Assembly (NCBI GenBank): GCA_035651755.1
Contig: DASRFA010000014.1
Coordinates: forward strand, 62,001-126,000
Origin: DASRFA01 sp035651755
GTDB lineage: Bacteria > Desulfobacterota > Binatia > UBA12015
Direction: 5' to 3'
DNA length: 64,000 nucleotides
Below, piece after piece: positions 20,260 to 28,679 of the stretch. The notes below the pieces were generated by a model. The model was not told the origin of the DNA. It did not search any database and saw nothing but the letters and a program-made list of their open reading frames with translations. Positions within the stretch are counted from its first letter, which is position 1. Each line of letters opens with the position of its first letter. The position numbers and the translations under genes were made by a program.

Positions 20260-20919
20260 GTGTTCTTCCTGCACTGCCGGGACTGCGAGACGACCGTGCG
20301 CTCGATCGCGAACGCGACCTCGAGCGCGAGCGAGCTCGCCGCCGACCCGATGATCCGCGAGTTCCACGAGTCGCACGCCGGCTGCCGCACGACCTGCTAC
20401 TTTCCGACCGGTCGCGCCGAGTCGTCGCTCGCGTGGCACGAGCCGCTCGCCGAGCGGCGGATCGAGGTCCGCGGGAGCGACGGCCATGCGGTCGCGATCG
20501 GCTCGCGGGCGACCCTCGACGAGCCCATCCTCTGGCGCCTCGAGCGCGCCGACGTCGACGAGGAGATCTCGGTCGAGCTCGATCGCGACGCGTTCTTCCG
20601 GGTGCTCGACCGCGCTTTGCACCCGCACCACGTTCCGGTCCGCACGATCAGCGCGTGGGCGACGCAGATCGAGGACTACGTGCAGCGGATCCCGCGCGAG
20701 GAGCTGGTGCTCCTGCAGGACGATCCGGCTCGGCCGAACGTCAGCCATGCGTGCCTGACGCTGACGTCGCGCACCGCGCTCGAGCGCCTCCTCGCGCGCC
20801 AGGGGCTCGACGACGAGTCCGCTCGTCGCCTCTTCTCGACGTTCGAGGATCCCGAGTTTCCGCCGCTCGCCGTGACGCGACGCCTCGTCGCGATGCCAGC
20901 CCTCGCCAGCGCGCGCTGA
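20260..20919 (+). CDS. Cysteine-motif protein of unknown function
   Basis: 219 aa, no recognised family. The N-terminus has HCRDC (Cys6-x2-Cys9), then REFHESHAGCRTTC with Cys42-x3-Cys46 and His36/His39, a plausible zinc-ribbon-like or redox site. The rest is an alpha/beta-looking charged sequence without hydrophobic helices, so it is probably cytoplasmic. The start is GTG at 20260 with GGGAG 4 nt upstream, 8 bp after the receiver-HisKA gene, indicating an operon. The H-x-C-x2-C plus FHxxHxG pattern suggests a metal-dependent output or accessory protein for the signalling genes, but function is unknown. Confidence 0.75.
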   Translation: MFFLHCRDCETTVRSIANATSSASELAADPMIREFHESHAGCRTTCYFPTGRAESSLAWHEPLAERRIEVRGSDGHAVAIGSRATLDEPILWRLERADVDEEISVELDRDAFFRVLDRALHPHHVPVRTISAWATQIEDYVQRIPREELVLLQDDPARPNVSHACLTLTSRTALERLLARQGLDDESARRLFSTFEDPEFPPLAVTRRLVAMPALASAR

Positions 20920-20978
20920 CGCGGCTCATTCGGCGGTCCGAAGCCGCGACCGCCTTCTCGGAGGCGTCCCGCCTCACC

Positions 20979-21005
20979 TTGACTCGCCAAGGGGCGTCAT
21001 TTAAG
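20979..21005 (+). promoter_or_regulatory. Candidate sigma-70-type promoter of the F420 operon
   Basis: TTGACT (5/6 to -35), 15-bp spacer, TTTAAG (4/6 to -10), 52 bp upstream of the cofG ATG and in the only locally AT-richer spot of the gap. The spacer is shorter than the ideal 17. Confidence 0.4.
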
Positions 21006-21056
21006 CGCGAGCCAGCGAGGCACGGCGAACGGCGCCGCGATCGCGACGAGATCCGC

Positions 21057-22250
21057 ATGCAGAGCGCCGCCCTCTCCGCACGCGTCGCCTCTCCCGCCGC
21101 AAGCGACGGCTGGCGGCCGCTCGGGCGCGTCGAAGCGGTGCGCGCGCTGCGGGCCCACGGCGACGAGCTCGCCGATCTGCTGCGGCGCGCGCGCGACCTG
21201 CGCGACGCCGGCCACGGTCGGACGATCACGTACTCGCGGAAGGCCTTCTTCCCGATCACCAACCTCTGCCGCGACCGCTGCGCCTACTGCACGTTCCGGC
21301 GCGACGAGGGGGAAGCCGGCGCGTGGACCATGACGCCCGACGAGGTGTCGGCGTGGGCCGCGCGCGCGCACGGGCTCGGCTGCTGCGAGGCGCTCATGTG
21401 CCTCGGCGACAAGCCCGAGGCGGCGTTCGACGGATACCGGCGGTGGCTCGCCGAGCGCGGCCACCCGTCCACGATCGCGTACGTCGCCGCGAGCTGCGAG
21501 CTCGCGCTCGCGGCCGGTCTCCTGCCGCACTCGAATCCCGGCTTGATGAGCGCGGACGACCTGGCGCTCCTTCGGCCCGTGAACGCGAGCCTCGGCCTCA
21601 TGCTCGAGACGACGAGCACGCGCCTCCGCGCCAAGGGGCAGGTCCACTACTACGCGCCCGACAAGGAGCCGGCGCTTCGCCTCCAGGTCTTGCGCGACGC
21701 GGGCGAGCAGCGGATCCCGTTCACGACCGGGATCCTGATCGGCATCGGCGAGACCGCCGAGGAGCGGGTCGACAGCTTGCTCGCGATCGGCGACTTGCAC
21801 CAGCGCTTCGGCCATGTGCAGGAAGTGATCGTGCAGAACTTCCGCACGAAGCCGGAGATTCCGATGGCCGCGGCGGAGGAGCCGGACGAGGCCGACCTCG
21901 CGCGCACGGTCGCGGTCGCGCGGCTCGTCCTCGGACCCGGGATGAACGTCCAGGCCCCGCCCAATCTTTCGCCTGACGGGCTCGCGCTCCTCCTCGAGAG
22001 CGGCATCAACGACCTCGGCGGCATCTCGCCGCTCACGCCGGACTACGTGAACCCGGAGGCGCCCTGGCCCCACCTCGGTGCGCTCGCGCGCGACTGCGCG
22101 CGGCTCGGCTACCGGCTCGCGGAGCGCCCGCCGATCTACCCGGAGTTCGCCGATCGGCCCGAGTTCGTCGATCCGGCGATGCGCGCGCCCGTTGCGGCCT
22201 GGCGCGCACGGCTCGCCGGCCGGAACGCGGCCGCCGAGGCGACCGCATGA
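21057..22250 (+). CDS. cofG: 7,8-didemethyl-8-hydroxy-5-deazariboflavin (FO) synthase subunit CofG
   Basis: Radical-SAM enzyme that, with CofH, makes FO, the chromophore of coenzyme F420. The 397-aa protein has the [4Fe-4S]/SAM motif CxxxCxxC in NLCRDRCAYCTF (~residues 73-81) preceded by ITYSRKAFFPIT, then CLGDKPE, LGLMLETTSTRL and TTGILIGIGETAEER, and ends with INDLGGISPLTPDYVNPE, typical of CofG. ATG at 21057 gives an ~60-residue leader before the barrel. First gene of a tightly packed cofG-cofH-cofD-cofE unit; its stop overlaps the cofH ATG by 4 bp. Here the two FO synthase halves are separate genes, unlike the fused FbiC of Actinobacteria. Confidence 0.95.
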   Translation: MQSAALSARVASPAASDGWRPLGRVEAVRALRAHGDELADLLRRARDLRDAGHGRTITYSRKAFFPITNLCRDRCAYCTFRRDEGEAGAWTMTPDEVSAWAARAHGLGCCEALMCLGDKPEAAFDGYRRWLAERGHPSTIAYVAASCELALAAGLLPHSNPGLMSADDLALLRPVNASLGLMLETTSTRLRAKGQVHYYAPDKEPALRLQVLRDAGEQRIPFTTGILIGIGETAEERVDSLLAIGDLHQRFGHVQEVIVQNFRTKPEIPMAAAEEPDEADLARTVAVARLVLGPGMNVQAPPNLSPDGLALLLESGINDLGGISPLTPDYVNPEAPWPHLGALARDCARLGYRLAERPPIYPEFADRPEFVDPAMRAPVAAWRARLAGRNAAAEATA

Positions 22251-23482
22251 AGCCGATCGGCGACGACGTCCGCGCGCTCCTGCCCGACGGCGCGCCGCTC
22301 GAGCGCCTCGTCGCCGACGCCGCGCGCCCGATCGCCGCGATCCTCGAGGCCTCCCTCGAAAGGCGGCCGATCTCCGAGGACGATCTCGCGGCGCTCCTCG
22401 TGACCGAGGGCGGCGACCTGCGCGCCCTCGTCGCGACCGCCGATCGCATCCGGCGCGACGACGTCGGCGACGTCGTCACCTACGTCGTGAACCGGAACAT
22501 CAACTTCACGAACGTCTGCTTCGTGAACTGCCAGTTCTGCGCCTTCAAGCGGCAGCGCTGGGAGAGCGACGCTTACACGCACGACGTCGACGCCGTCCTC
22601 GCGAAGGTCGCGGAAGCGGAGAGCCGCGGCGCGACCGAGGTGTGCATGCAGGGCGGGATCAACCCGCAGATGGGCGCGTTCACGTACCGCGACATGCTGG
22701 TCGCGATCAAAGGCGCGTTCCCGCGCATGCACGTCCACGCGTTCTCGCCGATGGAGATCATGTACGGCGCGCGCCGAACCGGCATGAGCTACGTCGACTA
22801 CCTCTCGATGCTGCGCGACGCGGGCCTCGGCAGCGTCCCGGGAACCGCCGCCGAGATCCTCGACGACGAGGTGCGCGAGGTGCTCTCGCACAAGAAGGTC
22901 GACGTCGCGACCTGGATCGAGATCATCACGACCGCGCACCGGGTCGGCCTGCCGACCACGTCGACCGTCATGTACGGGCACGTCGAGAACGCGCGCCACG
23001 TGGCGGCGCACCTCGCGCTGCTGCGGCGCATCCAGGGCGAGACCGGCGGCTTCACGGAGTTCGTGCCGCTCCGCTTCATCTACCAGAACACCGCGCTCTA
23101 CCACCGCGGTCTCGTCGCACCGACCGCGGACGGCGCGCCGGACCTCCGCATGTACGCCGCGTCGCGGCTCTTCTTCCGGGGCGCGATCGACAACCTCCAG
23201 ACCTCGTGGGTGAAGCTCGGGCACGAGCTGGCGGCCCTCACGCTCGCGGCCGGCGTGAACGACTTCGGCGGCACTCTCATGGAGGAGAGCATCTCGCGCG
23301 AAGCGGGCGCCGACGCCGGCGAGTACACGTCGCCCGAGGAGATCGAGCGCCTGGTGCGCTCGATGGGCCGGCCGCCGCGCCAGCGGACGACGCTCTACGG
23401 CGACGTCGCGGCGGGCGCCGAGCACGCGCCCGCTTCGCCGGCGGACGTCGCGCACCCGCACCCGGCGACCGCCGTCGCGTGA
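22247..23482 (+). CDS. cofH: FO synthase subunit CofH (aminofutalosine/CofH-type radical SAM)
   Basis: Partner of CofG; condenses tyrosine with the ribityl-diaminouracil intermediate in FO synthesis. The 411-aa protein carries CFVNCQFCAFKR (CxxxCxxC), preceded by VVNRNINFTNV, then EVCMQGGINPQ, HAFSPMEI, LPTTSTVMYGHVE and VNDFGGTLMEESISREAGA, the diagnostic CofH/MqnE-like tail. Context beside cofG and cofD favours CofH over a menaquinone enzyme. ATG at 22247 overlaps cofG by 4 bp, and the TGA overlaps the GTG of cofD. The last ~35 residues are a low-complexity Ala/Pro/His tail. Confidence 0.94.
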   Translation: MKPIGDDVRALLPDGAPLERLVADAARPIAAILEASLERRPISEDDLAALLVTEGGDLRALVATADRIRRDDVGDVVTYVVNRNINFTNVCFVNCQFCAFKRQRWESDAYTHDVDAVLAKVAEAESRGATEVCMQGGINPQMGAFTYRDMLVAIKGAFPRMHVHAFSPMEIMYGARRTGMSYVDYLSMLRDAGLGSVPGTAAEILDDEVREVLSHKKVDVATWIEIITTAHRVGLPTTSTVMYGHVENARHVAAHLALLRRIQGETGGFTEFVPLRFIYQNTALYHRGLVAPTADGAPDLRMYAASRLFFRGAIDNLQTSWVKLGHELAALTLAAGVNDFGGTLMEESISREAGADAGEYTSPEEIERLVRSMGRPPRQRTTLYGDVAAGAEHAPASPADVAHPHPATAVA

Positions 23483-24453
23483 CACGGCTCCTGCCCGGGA
23501 AGGTCGCCGTCCTGGCCGGCGGCGTCGGCGCGGCACGCCTCCTGCGCGGCCTCGCCCCGCTCGTCCGGGACGGCGACTTGACCGTCGTCGTCAACACCGC
23601 CGACGACGACGTGTTCTTCGGCCTCCACGTGTCGCCCGACGTCGACACGGTGCTCTACACGCTGGCAGGCCTGGCCGACCCCATCCGCGGCTGGGGGATC
23701 GCCGGCGACACCTTCGCGGGGCTCCACGCGCTCGGGCGCTACTACGACGAGACCTGGTTCCAGCTCGGCGATCGCGATCTCGCGACGCACGTCTTCCGAA
23801 CGGAGCGCCTGCGCGCGGGCGCGACGCTGTCGGAGGTGACGGCCGAGCAGGCGCAGAGGCTCGGGGTCCGGGCGCGCGTGCTTCCCATGAGCGACGATCC
23901 GGTGCGGACGATCGTCGAGACCTCCGGCGGCAGGCGCTCCTTCCAGGAGTACCTGGTGCGCGACCGGGCCCGCGAGACCGTCCGGTCGATCACCTACTCG
24001 CGCGCACGCGGCGCGCACCCCGCGCCCGGCGTCCGCGCCGCGATCGAGGAAGCGGCGGTCGTCCTGATCGCGCCCAGCAACCCGCTCGTGAGCGTCGGTC
24101 CGATCCTCGCCGTGCCGGGGATCCGGCAGTCGCTTCGCCGGACCGGCGCGCCGGTCGTCGCGGTCTCGCCGCTCATCGCCGGAAGGCCCGTCAAGGGCCC
24201 AGCCGACAGGATGATGCGCGCGCTCGGCATCTCGGCGACCCCGCTCGGCCTCGCCGAGTGCTACGGCGACTTCCTGGACGGCCTCGTCATCGACGGCGCC
24301 GATCGCGCGTACGTGCCGCGGCTCCGCGCGCGCGGGGTCGCGAGCGCCTGCCTCGACATCCTGATGCGTTCGCAGGTGCGCGCGGCCGTCGTCGCGCGCG
24401 CCGCGCTCCGCCTTGCCGCCGGCGCCGAGCGCAGGCGCCGCCTCGCGGGCTGA
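23479..24453 (+). CDS. cofD: 2-phospho-L-lactate transferase CofD
   Basis: Transfers the phospholactyl (or a related) moiety from its GDP-activated form to FO, giving F420-0. The 324-aa protein begins VAVLAGGVGAARLLRGL, then VVVNTADDDVFFGLHVSPDVDTVLYTLAG, QLGDRDLATHV, VLIAPSNPLVSVGPIL, VVAVSPLIAGRPVKGPADRMM and FLDGLVIDGAD, the full CofD/FbiA signature set including the NTADD and SNPLVSVGPI motifs. The start is GTG at 23479, overlapping the cofH stop by 4 bp. The donor-making enzyme CofC/FbiD is not encoded in this window. Confidence 0.95.
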   Translation: MTRLLPGKVAVLAGGVGAARLLRGLAPLVRDGDLTVVVNTADDDVFFGLHVSPDVDTVLYTLAGLADPIRGWGIAGDTFAGLHALGRYYDETWFQLGDRDLATHVFRTERLRAGATLSEVTAEQAQRLGVRARVLPMSDDPVRTIVETSGGRRSFQEYLVRDRARETVRSITYSRARGAHPAPGVRAAIEEAAVVLIAPSNPLVSVGPILAVPGIRQSLRRTGAPVVAVSPLIAGRPVKGPADRMMRALGISATPLGLAECYGDFLDGLVIDGADRAYVPRLRARGVASACLDILMRSQVRAAVVARAALRLAAGAERRRRLAG

Positions 24454-24454
24454 C

Positions 24455-25228
24455 TTGGCGATCCTGCTCCTCCCGATCCCGGGCCTCCCGCGGATCGCGC
24501 CCGGCGACGACCTCGCCCGCCTGCTCGCGAGCGCGATCGCCGACAGCCGGATGGGCGCGAAGCCGGACGACGTGCTCGTCGTCTGCCAGAAGGTCGTCTC
24601 GAAAGCGGAAGGCCGCGTCGTCGACCTCGCGACCGTGGAGCCGTCGGAGTTCGCGCGCGCGTGGGCACGCACGCACGACAAGGACGCGCGCGTGGTGGAG
24701 CTGGTGCTGCGCGAGTCCAGCCGCATCGTGCGGATGGACGCCGGGCACCTCATCGTGGAGACCGGTCCCGGCTGGGTGTGCGCGAACGCGGGCATCGACG
24801 AGTCGAACGCCGTGCAGGACGGACAGGTGACGCTCCTGCCGCGCGATCCCGACGCTTCCGCCGAGGGCCTGCGGACGGAGCTCCGCTCGCACCTCGGCGT
24901 CGACCTCGGGATCGTGATCACCGACACGTTCGGCCGGCCGTGGCGCGAGGGGCAGGTCGAGTTCGCGCTCGGGGTCGCCGGCATCGAGCCCCTCCTCGAC
25001 CTCCGCGGCACCCGCGACCTGAACGGCCACGAGCTCCGCGTGACCGTGATCGGCGTCGCCGACGAGCTCGCCTGCGCGGCCGGCCTCGTCATGGGAAAAG
25101 CCGAAGGCGTCGCCGCCGTCATCGTCCGCGGCTACCGACCGCCCACCGCCCCCGCAGCCCTCGACGCCGACCGCCCCCGCGGCGGCCGCGCCCTGATCCG
25201 CCGCCGCGAGAACGACCTGTTCCGCTAG
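24455..25228 (+). CDS. cofE: Coenzyme F420-0:L-glutamate ligase CofE
   Basis: GTP-dependent ligase adding glutamates to F420-0. The 257-aa protein has PIPGLPRIAPGDDLA at the start, VLVVCQKVVSKAEGRVV, ANAGIDESNA, LLPRDPDASA, ITDTFGRPWREGQVEFALGVAGI, DLRGTRDLNGHEL and DELACAAGLVMGKAEG, the diagnostic CofE/FbiB N-domain motifs. It lacks the C-terminal nitroreductase-like domain of actinobacterial FbiB. The start is TTG at 24455, 2 nt after the cofD stop; an upstream TTG at 24413 would overlap cofD by 41 bp. Last gene of the operon, facing the FrhB-like gene convergently. Confidence 0.94.
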   Translation: MAILLLPIPGLPRIAPGDDLARLLASAIADSRMGAKPDDVLVVCQKVVSKAEGRVVDLATVEPSEFARAWARTHDKDARVVELVLRESSRIVRMDAGHLIVETGPGWVCANAGIDESNAVQDGQVTLLPRDPDASAEGLRTELRSHLGVDLGIVITDTFGRPWREGQVEFALGVAGIEPLLDLRGTRDLNGHELRVTVIGVADELACAAGLVMGKAEGVAAVIVRGYRPPTAPAALDADRPRGGRALIRRRENDLFR

Positions 25229-25356
25229 AAGCAGCCGCGCGCGGCGAGCCGTGGGAGCGATGCGCGGCGAGCCGCGCGAGCGGCCACCGGCCAAGCGGTG
25301 CAATCGAACGGCGCGTTCGCCCGGCACCCGGTGCCTCCGACCGCCGCGCCCCGACG

Positions 25357-26556
25357 TCAGCGGTCCGTCGGCATCGCGTAGTCGGGCCGCACCCAGTCCG
25401 GCGTGCGCGCCGGCGGTACCGGCACGCGCTCGTGCTGGCGCTGCGCGAGGCGCAGCAGGATCTTCATCGACGACTCGAACTCGTCCATCGAGCGCGTCTC
25501 GACGCGGCCGTCCGCGACGAGGCGATCGAAGATCTCCTCGCCGCGCGAGGTGCGCAGGATGACGATCGTCCAGTCCATCGAGCCGACGCCGCCGCAAGAG
25601 ATGTCGGCGACCTCGCCGCTGAAGTCGCCGCAGTGGTGGCACTCGGGGCGGGCGTACTCCTGCGCGCGCTTGAGCGGCATCTCGACGAGCTCGCCGCCGC
25701 GCTTGTAGATCAGCACCTTGCCCTTGACGTTGAACTTCTCGACCTCCGCGAGCGGGATGCCCATCTCGCGCTCGATCTTCTCCACCATGAGGCCTTCGTA
25801 GGTGAAGACCTCCGTGCAGAGCAGCCCGATCGTGAGCGAGACGCGCTCGCCGAAGTTCTTCATGAACTTGGTCTGGCGCTCGAGGATCTTCTCCTTCTTC
25901 TTGCCGTTCACGAGGACCGCCGGATCCGCCTGCTGCATCTTCCGGACCGGCGTCACCTGGCACGGCACGCCGACGAACGCGACGCGCGTGCAGCCGCGCG
26001 CCTCGGCCTCCTCGAGCGCGAGGTTGTTCGGGCAGTAGGTGTACCAGGAGCCTGCGGAGTCGATGACCCCGGCGCGCGACGTGACGAGCTTCGGGAGCGG
26101 TCGCGCCGGCTTCTCCGGGTCGCGCACGGAGACGGCCGCGCCGTCGATCAGGTCCTTCTCGAAGCCGTACGCGAGCAGCGTGGTCACGACGCCGCCGTCC
26201 TGGCAGCGACGCAGCACCTCGGCGTCGGTCGAGCGCGCCGCGACGATGCGGCGGTACTTCCCGAAGATCCCCTGGTAGGGCGCCGGGTCCTCGCGGAAGA
26301 CGAGGTCCGCGAGCTGGAACTCTCGCGGATAGAGGCGCGGGCAGACCTGCGCGCACACGTCGCATCCGATGCCTTCGCTGATGCCGCAGAAGTCGTGCGG
26401 CGCGGACGCTTTCGCGGTCTGGCGCGGCCGGCCCGCGACGTACTCGATCACGTTGTGCGGGCAGACGAGGACGCATGAGCCGCACTCGCAGCAGCTCCCG
26501 TAGGCGACGACCTCGTTCATCATCTGCTTGAACGTCGAGCGCATCGGCGGCGGCAT
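25357..26556 (-). CDS. FrhB-family F420 hydrogenase/dehydrogenase beta-subunit-like oxidoreductase
   Basis: 399-aa iron-sulfur flavoprotein-like subunit. The N-terminus has a ferredoxin-type cluster CCECGSCVLVCP and a second cysteine set CGISEGIGCDVCAQVCPRLY. The FrhB_N/FrhB_C core follows (RCQDGGVVTTLLAYG, FVGVPCQVTPVRK, IGLLCTEVFTYEG, ECHHCGDFSGEVADISCGGVGS). In known relatives this fold moves electrons between F420H2 and a partner. ATG at 26556 was chosen; ATG at 26544 is 12 bp later. It is convergent with cofE across 128 bp, tying it to F420 metabolism by position. Partner and substrate are unknown. Confidence 0.88.
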   Translation of the reverse strand: MPPPMRSTFKQMMNEVVAYGSCCECGSCVLVCPHNVIEYVAGRPRQTAKASAPHDFCGISEGIGCDVCAQVCPRLYPREFQLADLVFREDPAPYQGIFGKYRRIVAARSTDAEVLRRCQDGGVVTTLLAYGFEKDLIDGAAVSVRDPEKPARPLPKLVTSRAGVIDSAGSWYTYCPNNLALEEAEARGCTRVAFVGVPCQVTPVRKMQQADPAVLVNGKKKEKILERQTKFMKNFGERVSLTIGLLCTEVFTYEGLMVEKIEREMGIPLAEVEKFNVKGKVLIYKRGGELVEMPLKRAQEYARPECHHCGDFSGEVADISCGGVGSMDWTIVILRTSRGEEIFDRLVADGRVETRSMDEFESSMKILLRLAQRQHERVPVPPARTPDWVRPDYAMPTDR

Positions 26557-26693
26557 GGCGCGAACTGTACGGGCGCGTCTTGGGCGACGCAATTTCGCGT
26601 GCCGCCGCCGAGCCGCGCGTCGGCGCGGCGCGGTGCGCGGCCGGTTGCGCCGCCGCCGCGCGAGCGTGGCCCGCGCTCGCGCCGCGGGCGCGC

Positions 26694-27212
26694 CTAGTCG
26701 TAGCGGAGGACGGCGTGCGCCTCGACGGGCGCGAGACGGGCCCGTCCGCCGAGCGCCGCGAGCTCGATCAGGAAGCTGCACGCGACGACCTCGCCACCGA
26801 GGCGGGAGACGAGGTCGACCGCCGCGCGCGCGGTGCCGCCGGTCGCGAGCAGGTCGTCGACGATGAGAACGCGGTGGCCGCGCCCGACCGCGTCGGCGTG
26901 GATCTCGAGCGAGTCGGTCCCGTACTCGAGCTCGTAGGACGCGGTGACGGTCGCGGCCGGAAGCTTGCCGGGCTTCCGGACGATCGCGAAGCCGACCCCG
27001 AGCTCGACCGCCACCGGCGCGCCCAGGATGAAGCCGCGCGACTCGATGCCGAGCACGACGTCGGTGCGGCCCCGAAACGGGTCGGCGAGGCGGCGCACGG
27101 CCTCCTTCAAGCCCGCCCCGTCCGCGAGCAGCGGCGTGATGTCGCGGAACAGGATGCCGGGCTTCGGGAAGTCCGGGATCTCGCGGATGAGGGCTCGCAG
27201 GTCCTTCGCCAT
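26694..27212 (-). CDS. apt: Adenine phosphoribosyltransferase
   Basis: Salvages adenine with PRPP to give AMP. The 172-aa protein begins IREIPDFPKPGILFRDITPLL, followed by GIESRGFILGAPVA, the FAIVRKPGKLPA segment, and the PRPP loop VLIVDDLLATGGTARA, all APT hallmarks. Length equals the family. ATG at 27212; gene spacing of 7 bp from the M23 peptidase stop suggests an operon pcm-M23-apt. About 137 bp separates the apt stop from the upstream end of the FrhB-like gene. Confidence 0.96.
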   Translation of the reverse strand: MAKDLRALIREIPDFPKPGILFRDITPLLADGAGLKEAVRRLADPFRGRTDVVLGIESRGFILGAPVAVELGVGFAIVRKPGKLPAATVTASYELEYGTDSLEIHADAVGRGHRVLIVDDLLATGGTARAAVDLVSRLGGEVVACSFLIELAALGGRARLAPVEAHAVLRYD

Positions 27213-27219
27213 TTCGCGG

Positions 27220-27822
27220 CTAGCCTCCGACGTCGACCCGGCGCTTCGCCGGCTTGTCCTGCTTGGCGACGAGCGACGGACCCTTCGCGGGCAGGTACGC
27301 GAGCGGGTCGTGCGCCACCTTGTCGTGCCGGACCTCGAAATGCAGGTTCGGGCCGGTCGTCTTTCCGGTCTGGCCGATGGTCGCGATCGTCGCCCCGCGG
27401 TGCACGCGGGTGCCGAGCGCGACGCCGTTCTCGCGGTTGTGCGCGTAGACGGTCGTCACTCCGCCGCGATGCTCGACGATCACCGTGTTGCCGTAGCCGC
27501 GCAGGACGCCGCTGAAGATGACCGTCCCGTCCGCGACGACGTGCACCGGCGTGCCCTCGGGCGCCGCGATGTCGATCCCGTCGTGGTTCGTGCGGCCGCG
27601 GCGGCCGAAGCCCGAGCTGATGCGCCCCTCCGCCGGCCAGACGATCCCGCCGCGCCCGAACGCCTCGTCGATCGGCATCGAGCGCGGCTGGACCGCGGCG
27701 GTGCCGCCGCAGCCCGCGCCCGCCAGCGCGGACGCCAGCAGGAACGCGCGCCCGAGCGCCGGCGCGCCCCGATCGCGCAGGTCGCGCCGCGTTCCACGAG
27801 GCCCCTCAGCGCGCAAAGCCAT
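27220..27822 (-). CDS. M23-family (LytM-type) metallopeptidase, probable envelope protein
   Basis: 200 aa. A basic N-terminus and hydrophobic stretch (AFLLASALAGAG, residues ~26-37) ending at Cys38 look like a signal or poor lipobox. Residues ~58-185 form the LytM/M23 domain: WPAEGRISSGFGRRGRTNHDGIDIAAPEGTPV with the HxxxD zinc ligands, TVYAHN, and LHFEVRH with the HxH motif, so catalytic ligands are present. It likely cleaves peptidoglycan cross-links in the periplasm; relatives include NlpD/EnvC activators. ATG at 27822 overlaps pcm by 17 bp, recalling the surE-pcm-nlpD order of proteobacteria. Confidence 0.88.
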   Translation of the reverse strand: MALRAEGPRGTRRDLRDRGAPALGRAFLLASALAGAGCGGTAAVQPRSMPIDEAFGRGGIVWPAEGRISSGFGRRGRTNHDGIDIAAPEGTPVHVVADGTVIFSGVLRGYGNTVIVEHRGGVTTVYAHNRENGVALGTRVHRGATIATIGQTGKTTGPNLHFEVRHDKVAHDPLAYLPAKGPSLVAKQDKPAKRRVDVGG

Positions 27823-28471
27823 ACTTCCCGAGGAGCTTCACGAACCGGCAGTCGCCGATGACCTCCTCCTCGACGAGCCCCGCGGAATCGACGGAATAGC
27901 GGACGAGCGTCTGCGACTCCTCGTCGCCGAGCGGCACGACGAGCCGGCCGCCCGCGCGGAGCTGGCCGAGAAGCGCGCGCGGCGGCTGCGGGGTCGCCGC
28001 GGTGACGATGATCGCGTCGTAGGGCGCCTCCGCGTTCCAGCCGATCGTGCCGTCGCCGATCTGGAGCGCGACGTTGTAGAGGCCGAGGTCGTCGAGGATT
28101 CGGCGCGCGCGCGCCGCGAGCGGCGAGAGGCGCTCGACGGTGTAGACGTTCCCGCAGAGGTGGGCCAGGACGGCCGTCTGATAGCCCGAGCCGGTCCCCA
28201 CCTCGAGGATCCGCTCCCCCCCGGTGAGCTCGAGGGCCTCGGTCATGAGCGCAACGGTCGAGGGATGCGAGATCGTCTGCCCGTGGCCGATCGGGAGCGA
28301 GTGGTCGTCGTAGGCGCGGTCGCGGAGCGCCTCGTCGACGAAGAGGTGCCGTGGGACGAGCGCGAGGGCCGCGAGGACGCGGCGATCGCTCACGCCGCGC
28401 TCGGCCAGCTCCTGGACCATGCGCTTTCGCGCATGATGGTACGCCGCCACCCGTCTCCGCACCGCCCCCAC
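27806..28471 (-). CDS. pcm: Protein-L-isoaspartate O-methyltransferase
   Basis: Uses SAM to methylate L-isoaspartyl residues, starting repair of aged proteins. The 221-aa protein has MVQELAERGVSDRRVLAAL, PRHLFVDEALRDRAYDD, the acceptor motif GHGQTISHPSTVALM, SAM-binding ILEVGTGSGYQTAVLA, VYTVERL and RLVVPLG, all in PCMT order. The start is GTG at 28471; in-frame starts nearer the core (GTG 28450, ATG 28420) are possible. tRNA-Pro lies 94 bp upstream on the same strand. Its 3' end overlaps the M23 gene, echoing the common pcm-nlpD pairing. Confidence 0.93.
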   Translation of the reverse strand: MGAVRRRVAAYHHARKRMVQELAERGVSDRRVLAALALVPRHLFVDEALRDRAYDDHSLPIGHGQTISHPSTVALMTEALELTGGERILEVGTGSGYQTAVLAHLCGNVYTVERLSPLAARARRILDDLGLYNVALQIGDGTIGWNAEAPYDAIIVTAATPQPPRALLGQLRAGGRLVVPLGDEESQTLVRYSVDSAGLVEEEVIGDCRFVKLLGKYGFAR

Positions 28472-28565
28472 CTGCCGCTCCCCGCGCTATCAGACGTGGC
28501 TCGCCGGAGGCAAGGGGACGAGCCTCCGGGCACGCGCCGGCAGCCCGGGCCGTCCCAAATGTGAG

Positions 28566-28639
28566 TCGGGACGGCCAGATTTGAACTGGCGACCCCCTGC
28601 ACCCCAAGCAGGTGCGCTACCAGGCTGCGCCACGCCCCG
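28566..28639 (-). tRNA. tRNA-Pro (GGG anticodon)
   Basis: 74-nt cloverleaf: acceptor CGGGGCG/CGTCCCG (one G-T), discriminator A, D arm GCGC/GCGC, anticodon stem CCTGC/GCAGG with loop TTGGGGT (anticodon GGG), T arm GCCAG/CTGGC with TTCAAAT. CCA is not encoded. Confidence 0.95.
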
Positions 28640-28650
28640 ACGAGGGCCCA

Positions 28651-28679
28651 CTTGTAATGGCTTTCACGCACACCGGCAA
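28651..28679 (-). promoter_or_regulatory. Candidate sigma-70-type promoter of tRNA-Pro
   Basis: On the minus strand TTGCCG, 17-bp spacer, TACAAG, ending 11 bp before the tRNA. The same -10 hexamer TACAAG lies upstream of tRNA-Gln at 44140-44145. Confidence 0.5.
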
